Part shown: one piece after another, positions 11,701 to 26,700 of the stretch | Numbering within the stretch: the stretch's first letter is position 1 | How the letters are laid out: each line of letters starts with the position of its first letter | Notes under the pieces: generated by a model | Seen by the model: the letters and a program-made list of their open reading frames with translations, nothing else | The model's database searches: none | Told to the model about the DNA's origin: nothing | Position numbers and translations under genes: made by a program | Source of the DNA: Bugula neritina | Lineage: Eukaryota; Bryozoa; Gymnolaemata; Cheilostomatida; Bugulidae | Length of the DNA stretch: 64,000 bases | Reading direction: 5' to 3' | Assembly: GCA_964035545.1 (NCBI GenBank) | Contig: OZ037769.1 | Span: forward strand, 15,809,133 to 15,873,132

Positions 11701-14700
11701 TCAGCAACACTTTTGGCTTCACTGAGTCTAGTCTCTCCGTGATAGTTGTGTCTAAAGACATCCAGAACGTGACGGTTACACCCCGCCGCCAACTCTTACT
11801 GCTGGGAGAGAGATCTGAGCTAATGTTCTCCGTCACCACTTCCTCTCGATACTTCACTCATATAGAGATTGACATGGGAGACGACTCCCCGCTCACCAGA
11901 CTCTCTCTGGTTGACAGAAGTATATCCGGTGCAGACGTATCTGCTGAGTATGTATCTAGTCTCCGCCTCTTACGGTCAGACAACTCCTAATTAGTGTTTA
12001 TTTGCTGTAATTATGTTTGTATAAAGGGGAGAGCTGATTTCAAACAGAGTATTGATTTAATATACTTTACGTCTACTGGGTTTTATTTTTATAAACTGTA
12101 AAAATCTACCTATTTTGTTTATGAGTTACCTACCCATGCATAATTTCTAGTTTTTTATATTGGCTTAATTTGTGAAATTATGCTTGTATAATCTTTTAGT
12201 TGAGTGAACTAGAAATATGTTTTGGGTTGGAGATCTCTTATAGTTTAGGTAGGTGCGTCTAGCCGTTTGCTGTGTGGGAGGCGTGTCTAGCCGTCTGCTG
12301 TGTTGTAGTGATGGACAGTTGCAGACGTACGAACAAGTGAGGTCGAGCTACGGAGTGGGGTGTGTGCTGGACTATGTCCACTACATCCTGTACCTGGACA
12401 GAGAGGGAACTTTTAATCTTACCTGGTCTGTCTTCAACAACCAGACCTTCTTCAACTCCTCACAGCCTATTCAGTACTCAGGTATGGCCTCAGTACCACC
12501 TGTACAACACTCAGGTGTAGCCTCAGTGCCACCTGTGGCATAGTTTAGGAATTGTTAGCCAAGTGAAGGTTAAACTAGTTTTTGGAAACAAGAAAGAAAG
12601 TGGTTACAAACATTTGTTTTTGTGAAATGAATCGTTTGCCTCATTTCCGTATGTCTTGTATGTTCTTAGTGTTAGCATTACAATGTATATGGTATACTAG
12701 AATATATATTATAATATAATACAATACGTTGCGATATATACTGTATATATACATCTAATATATTATAATGTAATATAATACAATACGTTGCACTGTATTA
12801 CATTCACACAGTGTACCGACGTATCACGGGACTCAAGTTTGACGGCCACGTGTCGTATGAAGTGGGAATGTCAGCTCGAGTTACTGCCTACTTCACTTCC
12901 GTGTCTCATATTCACACCACTCGCTGGACTCTCACTAACTCACTCACTCAGCAAGTTGTGTATAATGTGAGTTTGTTTCCTTCACCTTGTAGAGTGTAGA
13001 GTGTAGACTGTAGAGTGTAGAGTATAGACTATAGAGTTTAGAGTGTAGACTGTAGAGTGTAGAGTATAGAGTGTAGACTATAGAGTGTAGAGTATAGACT
13101 ATAGAGTGTAGAGTATAGAGTGTAGAGTATAGAGTGTAGAGTATAGACTATAGAGTGTAGAGTATAGAGTGTAGACTATAGAGTGTAGAGTATAGACTAT
13201 AGAGTGTAGAGTATAGAGTGTAGAGTATAGACTATAGAGTGTAGAGTATAGAGTGTAGACTATAGAGTGTAGAGTATAGACTATAGAGTGTAGAGTATAG
13301 AGTGTAGACTATAGAGTGTAGAGTATAGACTATAGAGTGTAGAGTATAGAGTGTAGAGTATAGACTATAGAGTGTAGAGTATAGAGTATAGACTGTAGAG
13401 TGTAGAGTATAGAGTGTAGAGTATAGACTATAGAGTGTAGAGTATAGAGTGTAGACTATAGAGTGTAGAGTATAGACTATAGAGTGTAGAGTATAGAGTG
13501 TAGACTATAGAGTGTAGAGTATAGACTATAGAGTGTAGAGTATAGAGTGTAGAGTATAGACTATAGAGTGTAGAGTATAGAGTATAGACTGTAGAGTGTA
13601 GAGTATAGACTATAGAGTGTAGAGTATAGAGTGTAGAGTATAAACTATAGAGTGTAGACTGTAGAATATAGAGTGTAGAGTATAAACTATAGAGTGTAGA
13701 CTGTAGAGTGTATACTTTAGAGTGTAGTCTACAGGGCAAAGACTATAGAGTGTAGACTTTAGAGTGTAGACTAGAAAATTTAGATTCTGTCAGGTGTGAT
13801 ATTGTAGAAATATAGTTTCCTTTTATGACATCACCCCCTGCTGCCATCTAAACAGCGAATTCTCTGCTACACGAGCTACAATAATCCCTCTGTGTTTGAC
13901 TAGGCTGTTATAAGTTCATATACTAATATCTCCTATCTCCTTTGCTGTGTAAATATATGCATAACAAGCATTACTTCTACTAGTTATGTATAACTATGTT
14001 AGCTATGTACTCATCTAATGTTCTTCCTCATATCTTTTTAATTACTCCAACATAATAAATTCTTGGTATACCAAATATTGTGTTTATTTCAACATTTTTG
14101 GAACTTTGGTTCAGTAATATCAACCAGCTATATTCTCTATTATTATTCTACAAGTTCTACACTATACTCTCTATTGTTATTCTACCAGTTCTACACTATA
14201 CTCTATTATTCTTCTACAGATATCTGGAGAGAGACTGGACACATTCACTCATATTATGAACGTCACTGGAGCTTACACTCTAGCCTGTGAGGTGTGGAAT
14301 GATGCCGATAGTGAGTATACACAGTCTGTCAACCCCCCCGTCCCCATCTTCCATGTCTTTTTAATATCGATTTATACATCTTTTCATGATCTAAATATAG
14401 CTGAAAGGTTCAGAGCTGGCATTAAAGTGATGAAATAGAAAATTTGACGCATTATAAAGAAATTTAGTTGGTAAAAGTTTGAAGTTTTCTAGCGTCTGGC
14501 TTTTTAGCACCCCAGCAAACTGAAACAGCACTGCTGTATATTTTCCGATCCTGCAAAGTGTTTGCCGAGAATTTTATCTCTAGGCAAAGTGTTTGGTGAT
14601 GTGGTTTTATAGTATGAAAATCAAGCGTTTATAAACTTTTAGTGTAATGATAATCATCAATTTTCTTTGAAAATTAAATCATTGTTCACAGTGTTCTAGC

Positions 14701-17700
14701 GTAGTGGATGTAAGATCAAAACAGATGCAGTTTATAACATTGATCAGTTTTCCATCACGTAAAATTAATGAAACAGATTTGTAATTTTACCTGCGAATAA
14801 AGTGTCTTCATGGAAATAGCCCTAGGAACAATATAAAAGGCGGTAGTTTTCTATATTTGGGTGAGACAACTCCATGGTGTTTGTATTACTCTACGTACAG
14901 TATATGCATTGTGTTGTCGTCATCTTCACAAACTGGTGCACTTCATTAGGAGGAGTTACGGGTGAGGTGGCTCTCCTGGTGACAGAGCGTCTTGGCTCCC
15001 TCACAGTCTCCACCTCTGATGACATCCTGCTTACCTCCACTCAGACTACGCACTCCTTCTCCGCTCTCCTGGAATCCGGGCTAGGCGCAGAGTTTGTGTG
15101 GAATGTGACGTCCCCCCGTAAGACCGCTGTACATAAATCCACCCAGAATCTCGGGCTAATGGCGAAGATGAACGTTACTTTTGTATACCCTGATGTCTAC
15201 ACCATATCGGTGAGTGTGAAACTCTGTAGATTTTATTTCTTATAGTTTGATTTAGACCAGTTCTCGGATGTAAAGAGGTTTGAAAAGCTTCTTATTTGAC
15301 ACCATCCTTGTGTGGTGGCAATTGAACACTGCATATACGTCTGAGTAGAATGTCATAACGTATTAAGTTTATATGCTTTGCTGCTACTTGCTGTTACCTG
15401 TTCATGTTTGTCATCCAACAGGTGCTTGCAAGGATTGGCAGTTCTGTGACACCTGTCAGGTTTGTTCGTAAAGTGAGCGTGTATGAGAAAGTGACACATG
15501 TCACGTGTAAAGCACCGAGTGAGCCGTCCTCTCCGTGCTCTCTCGTTGGATACGCCAAAACCGGGTCGAGTGTCAACATGGCGTTTCACTTCCCTTCCGA
15601 GACCCTCACTCAGCAGGCCGATAGTGACGAGGAGGTGAAGGTCACTCCTTCGACCTGCCCACCTGTCGGGTATGTTGCTCTATACGTCTGCTAGTCAGCA
15701 TCTCAACTCTGTATGTTATTCTATGTGGGTCATTTTATTTAATTTAGTGCACACTAATATCTCTATTTTTTAGCTATTTTTCACAGTTGAGCAGCTAATG
15801 TATATATTGTCTTTCATTAATCTGATAAGATATTAACAAATGCGCCTGAATAAACAAATTTTTTCTAATTTTACTTGATTTTCTATATTTTATCCTAATT
15901 TTTGAGTAATTTGCGTGTGCGGTGAGATGAAAAGAGCAAGAAACTATATGCTAAACTGTGAAAATTGGCTAAAAACTAGAGACATATAGTGTGTACTAAA
16001 TAAAGTAAAATGACCTATGTACGCTACTATATGTTACTGTATGTATGTCACTGTATGTATGACGTAACGTTGTAGGACACACACAGTGAGGCTGGTAGCT
16101 AGTAATCCCATCTCATCGTATGAAGTCAACTGTTCGCTGATAGTTCTGCCTCAAGTCTCAGCTGTGTCTGCAGACGTCACCAGCTCCCACCATATCCAAC
16201 TCGTGGCTGCTCTCTCTCCCACCTCAGGTAGGTTCTACAGTATATACATACAACTACTCTCTCCCACCTCAGGTAGGTTCTACAGTATATACATACAGCT
16301 ACTCTCTCCCACCTCAGGTGTGTTCTACAGTATATACATACAACTACTCTCTCCCACCTCAGGTGTGTTCTACAGTATATACATACAACTAGTCTCTCCC
16401 ACCTCAGGTAGGTTCTACAGTATATACATACAACTAGTCTCTCTCACCTCAGGTGTCTTATTATCAGCATAGCAAATGACTTTCTAATGCAACAAGGTGG
16501 CTAATAGTTGTATGTATTTAACTTTATTCTCACAAAACAAGCTACTGTAAATACTAACCATTATATATATGATATTTATTATATATACAATATATAATAT
16601 ACAATATAACAAAATAATATATATATAATATTTCACACGAAATGCTCAGTGGATCAGCTGAGTTATTGTATAATGATGTACGGTTTTCCTAGGAGGGGAG
16701 GTGACCGAACCAACAGAGGCTGTGTACATCTGGAAATATCTGGCCAATGGGGAGAAGGAACACATTTCTGTTCTGCCATTTGCTATGTTCAGTAGTTTGA
16801 CCTCAAATAACAGCGTAACTGCGTCTCTTCAGGTTGAGGGAATATATGGTTAGTCTTATGTTATATGTTGACTGTAATATATTATATGTTATATATTGAC
16901 TGTAATATACTGCATGTTATATATTGACTGTAATATACTGCATGTTATATATTGACTGTAATATACTGCATGTTATATATTGACTGTAATATACTGCATG
17001 TTATATATTGACTGTAATATACTGCATGTTATATATTGACTGTAATATACTGCATGTTATATATTGACTGTAATATACTGCATGTTATATATTGACTGTA
17101 ATATACTGCATGTTATATATTGACTGTAATATACTGTATGTTATATATTGACTGTAATATACTGTATGTTATATATTGACTGTAATATACTGTATGTTAT
17201 ATACTGACTGTAATATACTGTATAGGTGGCCAACTCTCTCTCACTCAAACCAGTTACCACGTCAACACACCACTGATCGATCACCCAGAAGTGGTCGAAC
17301 CAGGAAAGAATTTCTCTGTACAGATTAAGGTAAGCCTTGTATGATGGACGTTCTACTCTGCTACTATTATACTGTATAAGTATACTGTATGACTATACTG
17401 TATGACTATACTGTATAACTATACTGTATAACTATACTGTATTATTATACTGTATAACTATACTTTATTACTATATTTTATTACTGTATTGTTATACTGT
17501 CTACACACTGTCTATACTTTGTCTATACACTGTTTATAAACTTTCTATACACAGTCTATACACTGTCTGCTGTAGAACCTGGCTCTATACAGTTTCACAC
17601 ACCTGAACCTGCATGCATTTTCCACCAATTGCTCCTTTGACATAACCCCTGACAACACAGAGTACAGTTGCACTATCCACCCCTACGCTCCTGGCGTGTC

Positions 17701-20700
17701 TAAAGTAACCCTTACTGCTGGCACCGACTCCATCCACTCCTGGGTAGCAGCTGTTCCGCCACTTCCAAGCTCGGTGGTCATGATCTGCCCAAGTCATGTG
17801 ACCGCCAGCAGGTATTTATGTTACTCCTCTTTCTATTGGTCGGCTGTTGTTGTCCAGCAGTTGTTAGTAGTAAGTCTGAGACCTCCTTATGCTAACCTTC
17901 ACAGTGTTGTGTACTTTGTAACAGTATACAGTATAATGTAGAGAAAATGATGATGGCTGAAAGGCATTTATAGAACCATTTTACCTTTGGGAGTAATCTA
18001 TTATTCATACAGTTTAGAGTCTAGACTCTAGAAAATTCCAAAGTCTAGAATCTAGAATATTCTAGCCACGGTGTTTAGTTCGCATGTCCTCTAATCTCAT
18101 AGAAACGTTACACAATGAGCTCTAGCTGTTATTTGTGATGTCACTGCAGGCATTCACAGACACTGGTTAGTGTAGATCTCAATGGGAAGGACTACAAGGA
18201 ATATTTTGCCTACTTTACGTGGTATTTAGACGGGCAGAAACTTGGCTATACGGCACAGCCTCACGTGAGTGTATTTAGTAATATATAATATACAGCAGTG
18301 TGTATACATGTAGTATATATAGTAGTATATAATATACAATAGTGTGTATAATATTTTATTAGTTTGTATATATTACAATATTATGCTTTATATTATATGA
18401 TATTACTGTTTAATAGTTTTGTACATTACATTGTATATTATGCGGCATTATATTTCTTTATAATGTTATATATTATGTTTGTGTACTTCACAGTTTCTCT
18501 ACCAGATGACGCAGGAGAGAACGTATAGCCTTAGAGTTGTGGTTACAAATCACTGGGGTAGTCGGGAGGCTGACTGCCAGCTCCTATCCGTCAGACCTCT
18601 CATAGAGTTGGAGGTGAGGCTATGCACATTGCAGCACTAGAAACCTGAAGTTTGTGTTTTACTAGTGGTTTGCCATATTCATTCTGTGGCAGCTTCAATA
18701 GGTTGTGTTTAAATAGTTTATATGTTTGTTCAATTGATAGTTTAAAACCTGTTATCTCGTTGCCACATTTCCCACATTTGTCTCTATACTTGATAAGTGT
18801 GGCTAGGTTAAAGGAATAATTAATTGTATCTAAGGAGTTATCTCCCTTGTTTACTGCATCTGCCTAGGTGCTGCCGACTCCCGTACACAAGCTGACAGAG
18901 TCCAAACTCCTCCAGACACACCAACCCACCACGCTGACTATCTTGGTACACGGTCCGGAGACGCTGTCTAACCTCTCTGTGAACTACGGCGACGGCAGCA
19001 GTGAGCTCTACACTGCTGACTACATCCCTCGGCTCAACTGGAGATAGTAAGTTGTGTATCTCCATGATCAGTATATGAGTGACTGTGTCAGGTGAGTGTG
19101 ACAGGTGAGTGTGACAGATGACAGGTGAGTGTGATAGATGACAGGTGAGTGTGACAGGTGAGTGTGACAGGGGAGTGTGACAGGGAAGTGTGACAGGTGA
19201 GTTTGACAGGTGACAGGTGAGTTTGACAGGTGACAGGTGAGCGTGACAGATGACAGGTGACTGTGACAGGTGACTGTGGCAGGTGACAGGTGAGTGTGAC
19301 AGGTGATAGCAGGAGCTCTAATGTGAAACATTTCAGAATGCTTAGTTTTACCATTTGAGTCAATTCATCTCTAATAAAATGCACATATAGAGTGTTCAGT
19401 GTACAAAGGGAAGGGGTGTGTGAAGGGGTGTGTGAAGGAGAGGAACCAATCAGCTGTCAGATATAGCTAATCCTTGAACTCTGACCTTAGTCCACAGTAA
19501 AAGTACCAAGTAGTTTATAATATGTAGTTCTTTCTACTGTGTAATAACAGGTGATGTACTATAGTTGGTAAGTTGCTGTGTTCAATCTAACTCCACTTTT
19601 CACACTTATGTTTGAAATGTTAATTATTTAATATCTTAACGTTTAGTTGTTTATTTAGTGTTTTATTAGAAGGTGTAGAGAAAGTGGTGGGTAGGTGGGG
19701 GTATATAGAAGAGTTTATGGGTAGTTTTTGAGTAGATCTTGTTGGTAGGGTTTAGGGGTAGACACAGGGGTTGAGAGGGGAGGATGAAGTTCAGAAATAG
19801 AAAGTCGAAAGATTTATAATGTGATTGGAAAATGAATCAGATGGTTAGGAAGTGTGCTTTCTCTAATTGTGTGACTTATGCTGAGCTAGTTTGTGACACT
19901 GAGATAGTATGTGACACTAAGATAGTATGTGACACCCTGTTGTGAAGGTTGTGTTGTGACTAACACTCTCACTGACTGGAGACAGGAAATATTTGTATTC
20001 AATAGCCCAAGTTCTTAGTGACTGTGTGGTTTGTTGTAGTGTGGACCCCTCCCACAATTCCATCACATTAGAACACGACTACACACAGGACATCCAGTAC
20101 AAAGTGGAAGTCTCCGCCTCCACGGCTGAGGAAACTCGTACAGCTACCGGCATTGTGTACAGGTAATACCTACACTGTGTACAGGTAATACCTACAATGT
20201 GTACAGGTAATACCTACACTGTATACAGGTAATACCTACATAGTATACAGGTAATGCCGGTACTGTGTACAGGTAATACCTACAGTGTATACAGGTGTGT
20301 TGTGATAAAGCTGTTTGTGACTGAAGTTGCCTTCCCCTGTTGCAGGAGTGTAGCTGGAATACACCATAGAATAATAGGGAAGCCGCACTACCAGGTGAAC
20401 TACGAGGAGGGCGACACAGCTGTGCTGATGACGGAGGTGGAGTCAGGAGATTATCTCTCCTTTGATTGGTCCTCAGATACTTCCCTCCAAGTCATAGAAA
20501 CGTTAGTGTCTCTAGCTGTGAATAGTGGTGCTCTTCAAGTGTTGAAATCTGGCATTGTTGAGTCTTTGCGAAGCGCTGTCGTGATTATTGCTGCTGCCAG
20601 CGTCTGTGAGGTGCTGTCGAACTGAGTCATTGGTGTGATGGAATGACTAATAGCTGATGGTCTCAGTGTGATTGGTTGCAGTATGTGTGTGTTATATGAT

Positions 20701-23700
20701 GAGGTGTTATTTATCTATATCTAGTTAAATATTTATACTTTGTTAGATCAACTCTACAGTAGCTCATTTATTTCCACAGGTTCAACTCAAAGTGATTGAG
20801 TTCACAATCAATATAGTATATACAGCTGTTCAACATTTAGTTACACCCATAGTATTTACTCACTCACTCACTCACTCACTCACTCACTCACTCACTCACT
20901 CACTCACTCACTCACTCACTCACTCACTCACTCACTCACTCACTCACTCACTCACTCAGTCACTCAGTCACTCAGTCACTTATTTGGTTGTGTTCAGGAC
21001 TGCCAACTACTCGAAGGCCAGAGTGATGTTTGAGAAGCTGGGAAGGCCAAACATCTTCTGTAAGATTCTACACCCGGCGTATCCAGACGGGATCCAGGTG
21101 GACTTTGGCGAGCTGGCTCTGGTGGTCATCACGCCAGCTGACCTGGCTGTGCAGGCATTAGTCAATGGCAAGGAGGTGAACACTGTTCAGCTTGAGGGGC
21201 ACCCAGTCCTCGTCACCTTCCGGCTCAAGTATGTTGAGAACACAGTCTGTTTCTAGGATCGTATCCCGTGAAGTCGGTACTAATAAGATATTCGAGTTGA
21301 GAGTTGTCTTCTCAGTTACAATTTTTATTGAGAGTTATCTGCTCACAGGTAGTTGTATTGAGAGTTATCTACTCACAGGTAGTTATATTGAGAGTTATCT
21401 ACTCACAGGTACCTGTATGGCCCGAATGGAACACAAGTCTTGCTCTACGATGATGTACACAAGATTCACGCCGAGACAGTTGGACTCTGTCCGGACAGCA
21501 TCTTTCTGATTGTGTGTGAGGCTTCCATCAGCGACACGTTCACCAAAGGTGAAGGTCACATTGTCTTTGTATATTAATGTGAATCTTATCATATTTCTGA
21601 GTTCATTTAGGAGTTGTTTTCCTGGAGAGAGACAGTGACTGCTATAGTAATAGGCATTGTAGTTGTCCATAGACGTGCAAACATTGCATTTCAGTTATTT
21701 CACTGAAATAGTTGGTTTCAAGTAATTCACCCAAGTAATTAGTTTCAAGTAATTCACTTACTCAAGTTTCACTTGTATCTATTTGTTAAGGTCTTTTTAC
21801 AATGTCAGAGTAATAGCGTAAGTTTCTTCTAGGAGTTCGGTTTGTGGAGTTCTAGTCATCATTAACTATGTTACTTTGTTATATAATTATATTAGTATTT
21901 TATATAATTAAATTACTTTATTATATAATTATAATGTTATACTATATAATATGTTATTTTATTATATAATTATGATAATATTTTGTGACTATATTATTGT
22001 TTTAGTATATCATTTCCATTATTGTTCTGTTTTGTTATATTTACTATCTCTTTTGTTTATTGAACATACACTGTTATTGTTACTCATATTAGTCTGTATT
22101 AAGTTGGCACATGTACTGATATATTTCAGCTGGTAGATACAACATCACCATGAGTGTTGCTGTCGGCAATGAGGTTGAGGCAGCGTCTACCGTCCTCACC
22201 ATTCTGCCTCCAACTAACGTCCTGCGATTTCTCAATCCTCATCGAGTGATTTCAGATCTTCCTGTCTTCTACTTCCCCTTTGGAGACATGGTGAGTACTA
22301 AGCATTGGAATATCAATATTCATAATAACTACAGTGATTGTGAAGTTGTAATAGATATAAGGAGTTTTCCTATCTTGAGTTGGATAATTTCCAATAGCTT
22401 TCACTTATATTGTATGACATGAACTTTATAGTCTGTTAAGGTGCTCTGTATGTATGCGTTGAGTTTGGATTATGTTAATACAGCTCACCTTCTGTGTCTC
22501 AGCATGTCTCAGCGTTTCTCAACATATCTCAACATGTCTCAGCATGTCTCAACATGTCTCAGCATGTCTCAACAAATTACAGTGAATACCTGTAGTTGTG
22601 TCACCACTGACTGTTACTCTCTTTAATACTGGAGACTAAACTTAGCTTGTGTTCCAGGCAACACTGTCCCTGCAGTTTGAGACGGCTGTGCTCACTAACA
22701 ACACGGTCCGATACAGCTGTTTGTTTGGAGACCAGGCCCAGGAGATCACCGTAGACACCGGCACCACCCTCAACGTCTCGCACAAGTATATGTCCACCAG
22801 GGAGGCCGGATTCAACGTGTTTGTGAAGGCGACCAGTGCGGGTGTCACTGTCAACGCTTCGGCCAGAGTGATTATATACAAACCCATTCAGCGTAAGCGA
22901 TTGTTTGGCTGTTGATCTGTGCAGCTAACTGCGCTTAGAGAAGGTCCAATGTGCTTCTCCATGTGATAAGGAAGGGGCGTGTGCTTCACCCACCTCTGTG
23001 TACTGAATTCAACTTAGGAACTTAGCAACTTGAGTACTTAGCATTTGTGATACTATTTATTTTGTCTGTAAAATTATATTATTTTGCTATTAATAATTGT
23101 CAAGTACTATACTACCTGTTATATGCATTACAATTAAATGTTATATACTAAACTCCAAACACTGTAGTGTGTTGGTAGGTGTGGAGTCGTCTACTCTACC
23201 CTAAACTGTGTGTTGGTAGGCGTGTAGTTGTCTGCTTTACTCTAAACTGTGTGTTGATAGGCGTGGAGTTGTCTACTTTACTCCAATCTGTGTGTTGGTA
23301 GGCGCGGAGTTGTCCACTTTACTCTAAACTGTGTGTTGGTAGGCGTGGAGTTGTCTGCTTTACTCTTAACTGTGTGTTGGTAGGCGTGGAGTTGTCTACT
23401 TTACTCTAAACTGTGTGTTGGTAGGCGTGGAGTTGTTGGCCAAAGGTCAAGGCTGGACAGAGAACAATCAGGGAATCATTCACTTCACACCCGACCAAGT
23501 GGAGAATGGACTGCTGCTGGAGCTGAGAGTTGAGCCCGAGGACACACCATTTAGTAGCTGTCACATCTTGAAGGGGGAGGTGCCCGGGTCTTCCATTGTC
23601 AAGTCTTTCCTTCCGGAAAACTCCAACATCTCTATGTTCTATTATGATCACACTTTCACTAATTTCCAACAGAAAGGGGTGAATCCTAGGTGAGTATAGC

Positions 23701-26700
23701 AGACTGTGGGAAATACCGAGCAGTATGCTTAGTGTTGTCTTCTCTAAATGAAGTCTGAAATATAGCTATTATGTAAAAAAAGAAATATAAAAGTTAAAGT
23801 AGTTGATCAAATGTTTGTATTGTCTGTCTGAAAGTATTTATCAAACTGCTTCAAGTTTTCTACAAGTTATTAACATATGACTGTCTCTTTCAATGTAAAC
23901 ATTGTACCCAGTGGTTCAAGTCCGGAGAAGATGGGGGCTACTGCATACCCCCGACTATGACCACTGGTCGCGCCTATGACAGAGAAAGTAATGGGCATAA
24001 ATTTCTTTTAACAGGAAGTTGATCGTATCGGCCATGTGCAGAGAGGCCCGCCCCCAGGATACTCCAGCCAATGACGTGTTTTCTAACCCCCTGAATGTGT
24101 ATGCCACGCCCCCCATCCAGTCACTGAAATACGTTCTCAACTCGTGAGTTGTGTTCTCGCTCTTGTAGTCCAGGCAATGCTGTGTTTATTATACATTAAA
24201 TCTATTTTAAAGTTATCTCCTCTTTTTCAAACTTATGTCTGGTTTAAGGTTTTAGTTCTCTCAGTTTATTTGTTTCTGTTATGAAAGGTTTCATGTTGCG
24301 TTGAGTAATTATGTTGTGGAAGTTTAGATTCAGTTGTAGGCTGATAAAATTATTTAGAATGTTCTGGAAATATTGATGAATCCAGTATTTCGTACAGTTT
24401 TTGTGGGGCGTATTGTAGACCCCCCACACATAGCATGCGTGTTGGTCAGAACCTGACCTTCATATGCTTTGGTCCTCAGTCTGGGACTCACTATATTCAC
24501 TATCTGGACGGAGAGAAGGTGGAGGAAGGCATCGACCAATCATTCTTAGTGTTTCTCCCTCAAACGTAAGTCCCGCCCTCTTATTACTTTCTAGCAGTCT
24601 GTATTGAGGTAGTATATCTTCAGCTCAGCAGTTCTGAATTCAGTATAAGTATTTGTATTTCTTGTTAATGATTGATTTAAGTATTTAAATAGTATTACAG
24701 TACTAGATGTGTTCACGTGGCCTTGGAAGGCGTATTGTATACACTATTAGACACATATTCTATACAAATTATACGCATAAACTATATACTATTATACGCA
24801 TTTTGTATACGCTATTCCAGAGAGAGGATATACAATCTAACTTGTGTGGCCAACAACGGCATCAATGAGATGAGTCACACTTCCCTGCTGCCGATACTCA
24901 ACCAGACCTGCTTCGTCAGTCTGGATATTCGCCCAAAGACGACCAAACTTAGTGAAACCTCTTCCTGGTTCCGCTCGGAGGCCGTGACGCTGCAGGCTGC
25001 TTTCCAGAGAGAAGTTTGTTCTGTGAGTATGCAGTCTGCTGATACACGCAGACGTACATAGTTATATGCAGCACTCTGCAGACGTACATAGCTATATGCA
25101 GCACTCTGTAAGCGTACATAGCTATATGCAGCACTCTGCAGGCGTACATAGTTATATGCAGCACTCTGCAGACGTACATAGTTATATGCAGCACTCTGCA
25201 GGCGTACATAGTTATATGCAGCACTCTGCAGGCGTACATAGCTATATGCAGCATTCTGTAGGCGTACAGAGTTATATGCAGCACTCGATAAGCGTACATA
25301 GAGTTATATGCAGCACTCGATAAGCGTACATAGAGTTATATGCAGCACTCTATAAGCGTACATAGAGTTATATGCAGCACTCTGTAGGCGTACATAGTTA
25401 TATGCAGCACTCTATAAGCGTACATAGCTATATGCAGCACTCTGTAGGCGTACATAGCTATATGCAGCACGTTGATAGAATGCATGCATATCAATTATTG
25501 GCTTGTGCTTAGTTTTGAAAAAGGGTGCTTGGCAATTAAATGTATATTTATGGAATTGTATCATTCACAAATACATATTATGTCAAGAGTTGGCACTTAC
25601 ACTTTTAAACTTACCACAGATCTATGTTGTTGTATATTGTATTCCCTGTAGAGTAAGAACTTTCAGCTCTCCTGGGTTATTACTAACATGGCTGATGATA
25701 GAATAGTGAGGGGGCTTGACCTACCACCCGTAGATGACTTGTTTCTACCACCAAGAACTCTGGCTGTCGGCAACTACACGGCAACTTTTAAAGTTAGTCG
25801 GCGCTAGCATTTAATATCATATGACTTTATATATAATGTATTAATTATAGTATAATATAATATACTCATCACTGTATGTTACTCTACTACTCACCACTGT
25901 ATATTACTGTACTACTCACTACTGTATATTACTGTACTACTCACTACTGTATGTTACTCTACTACTCACTACTGTATGTTACTATACTACTCACTACTGT
26001 ATGTTACTCTACTACTCCCTACTGTATGTTACTCTACTACTCACTACTGTATGTTACTGTACTACTCACTACTGTATGTTACTCTACTACTCACTACTCT
26101 ATGTTACTGTACTACTCACCACTGTATGTTACTCTACTACTCACCACTGTATGTTACTCTACTACTCACTACTGTATGTTACTCTACTACTCACTACTGT
26201 ATGTTACTCTACTACTCACTACTCTATGTTACTGTACTACTCACTACTCTATGTTACTCTACTACTCACTACTGTATGTTACTATACTACTCACTACTGT
26301 ATGTTACTATACTACTCACTACTGTATGTTACTCTACTACTCACTACTGTATGTTACTCTACTACTCACTACTGTATGTTACTATACTACTCTCTACTGT
26401 ATGTTACTCTACTACTCTCTACTGTATGTTACTCTACTACTCACTACTGTATGTTACTCTACTACTCACTACTGTATGTTACTCTACTACTCACTACTGT
26501 ATGTTACTCTACTACTCACTACTGTATGTTACTCTACTACTCACTACTGTATGTTACTCTACTACTCACTACTGTATGTTACTCTACTACTCACTACTGT
26601 ATGTTACTCTACTACTCACTACTGTATGTTACTCTACTACTCACTACATCTGATGTATTGCAGGTGTCCATCCCTGACACTGTGTTTGAGCAGACCGCCT

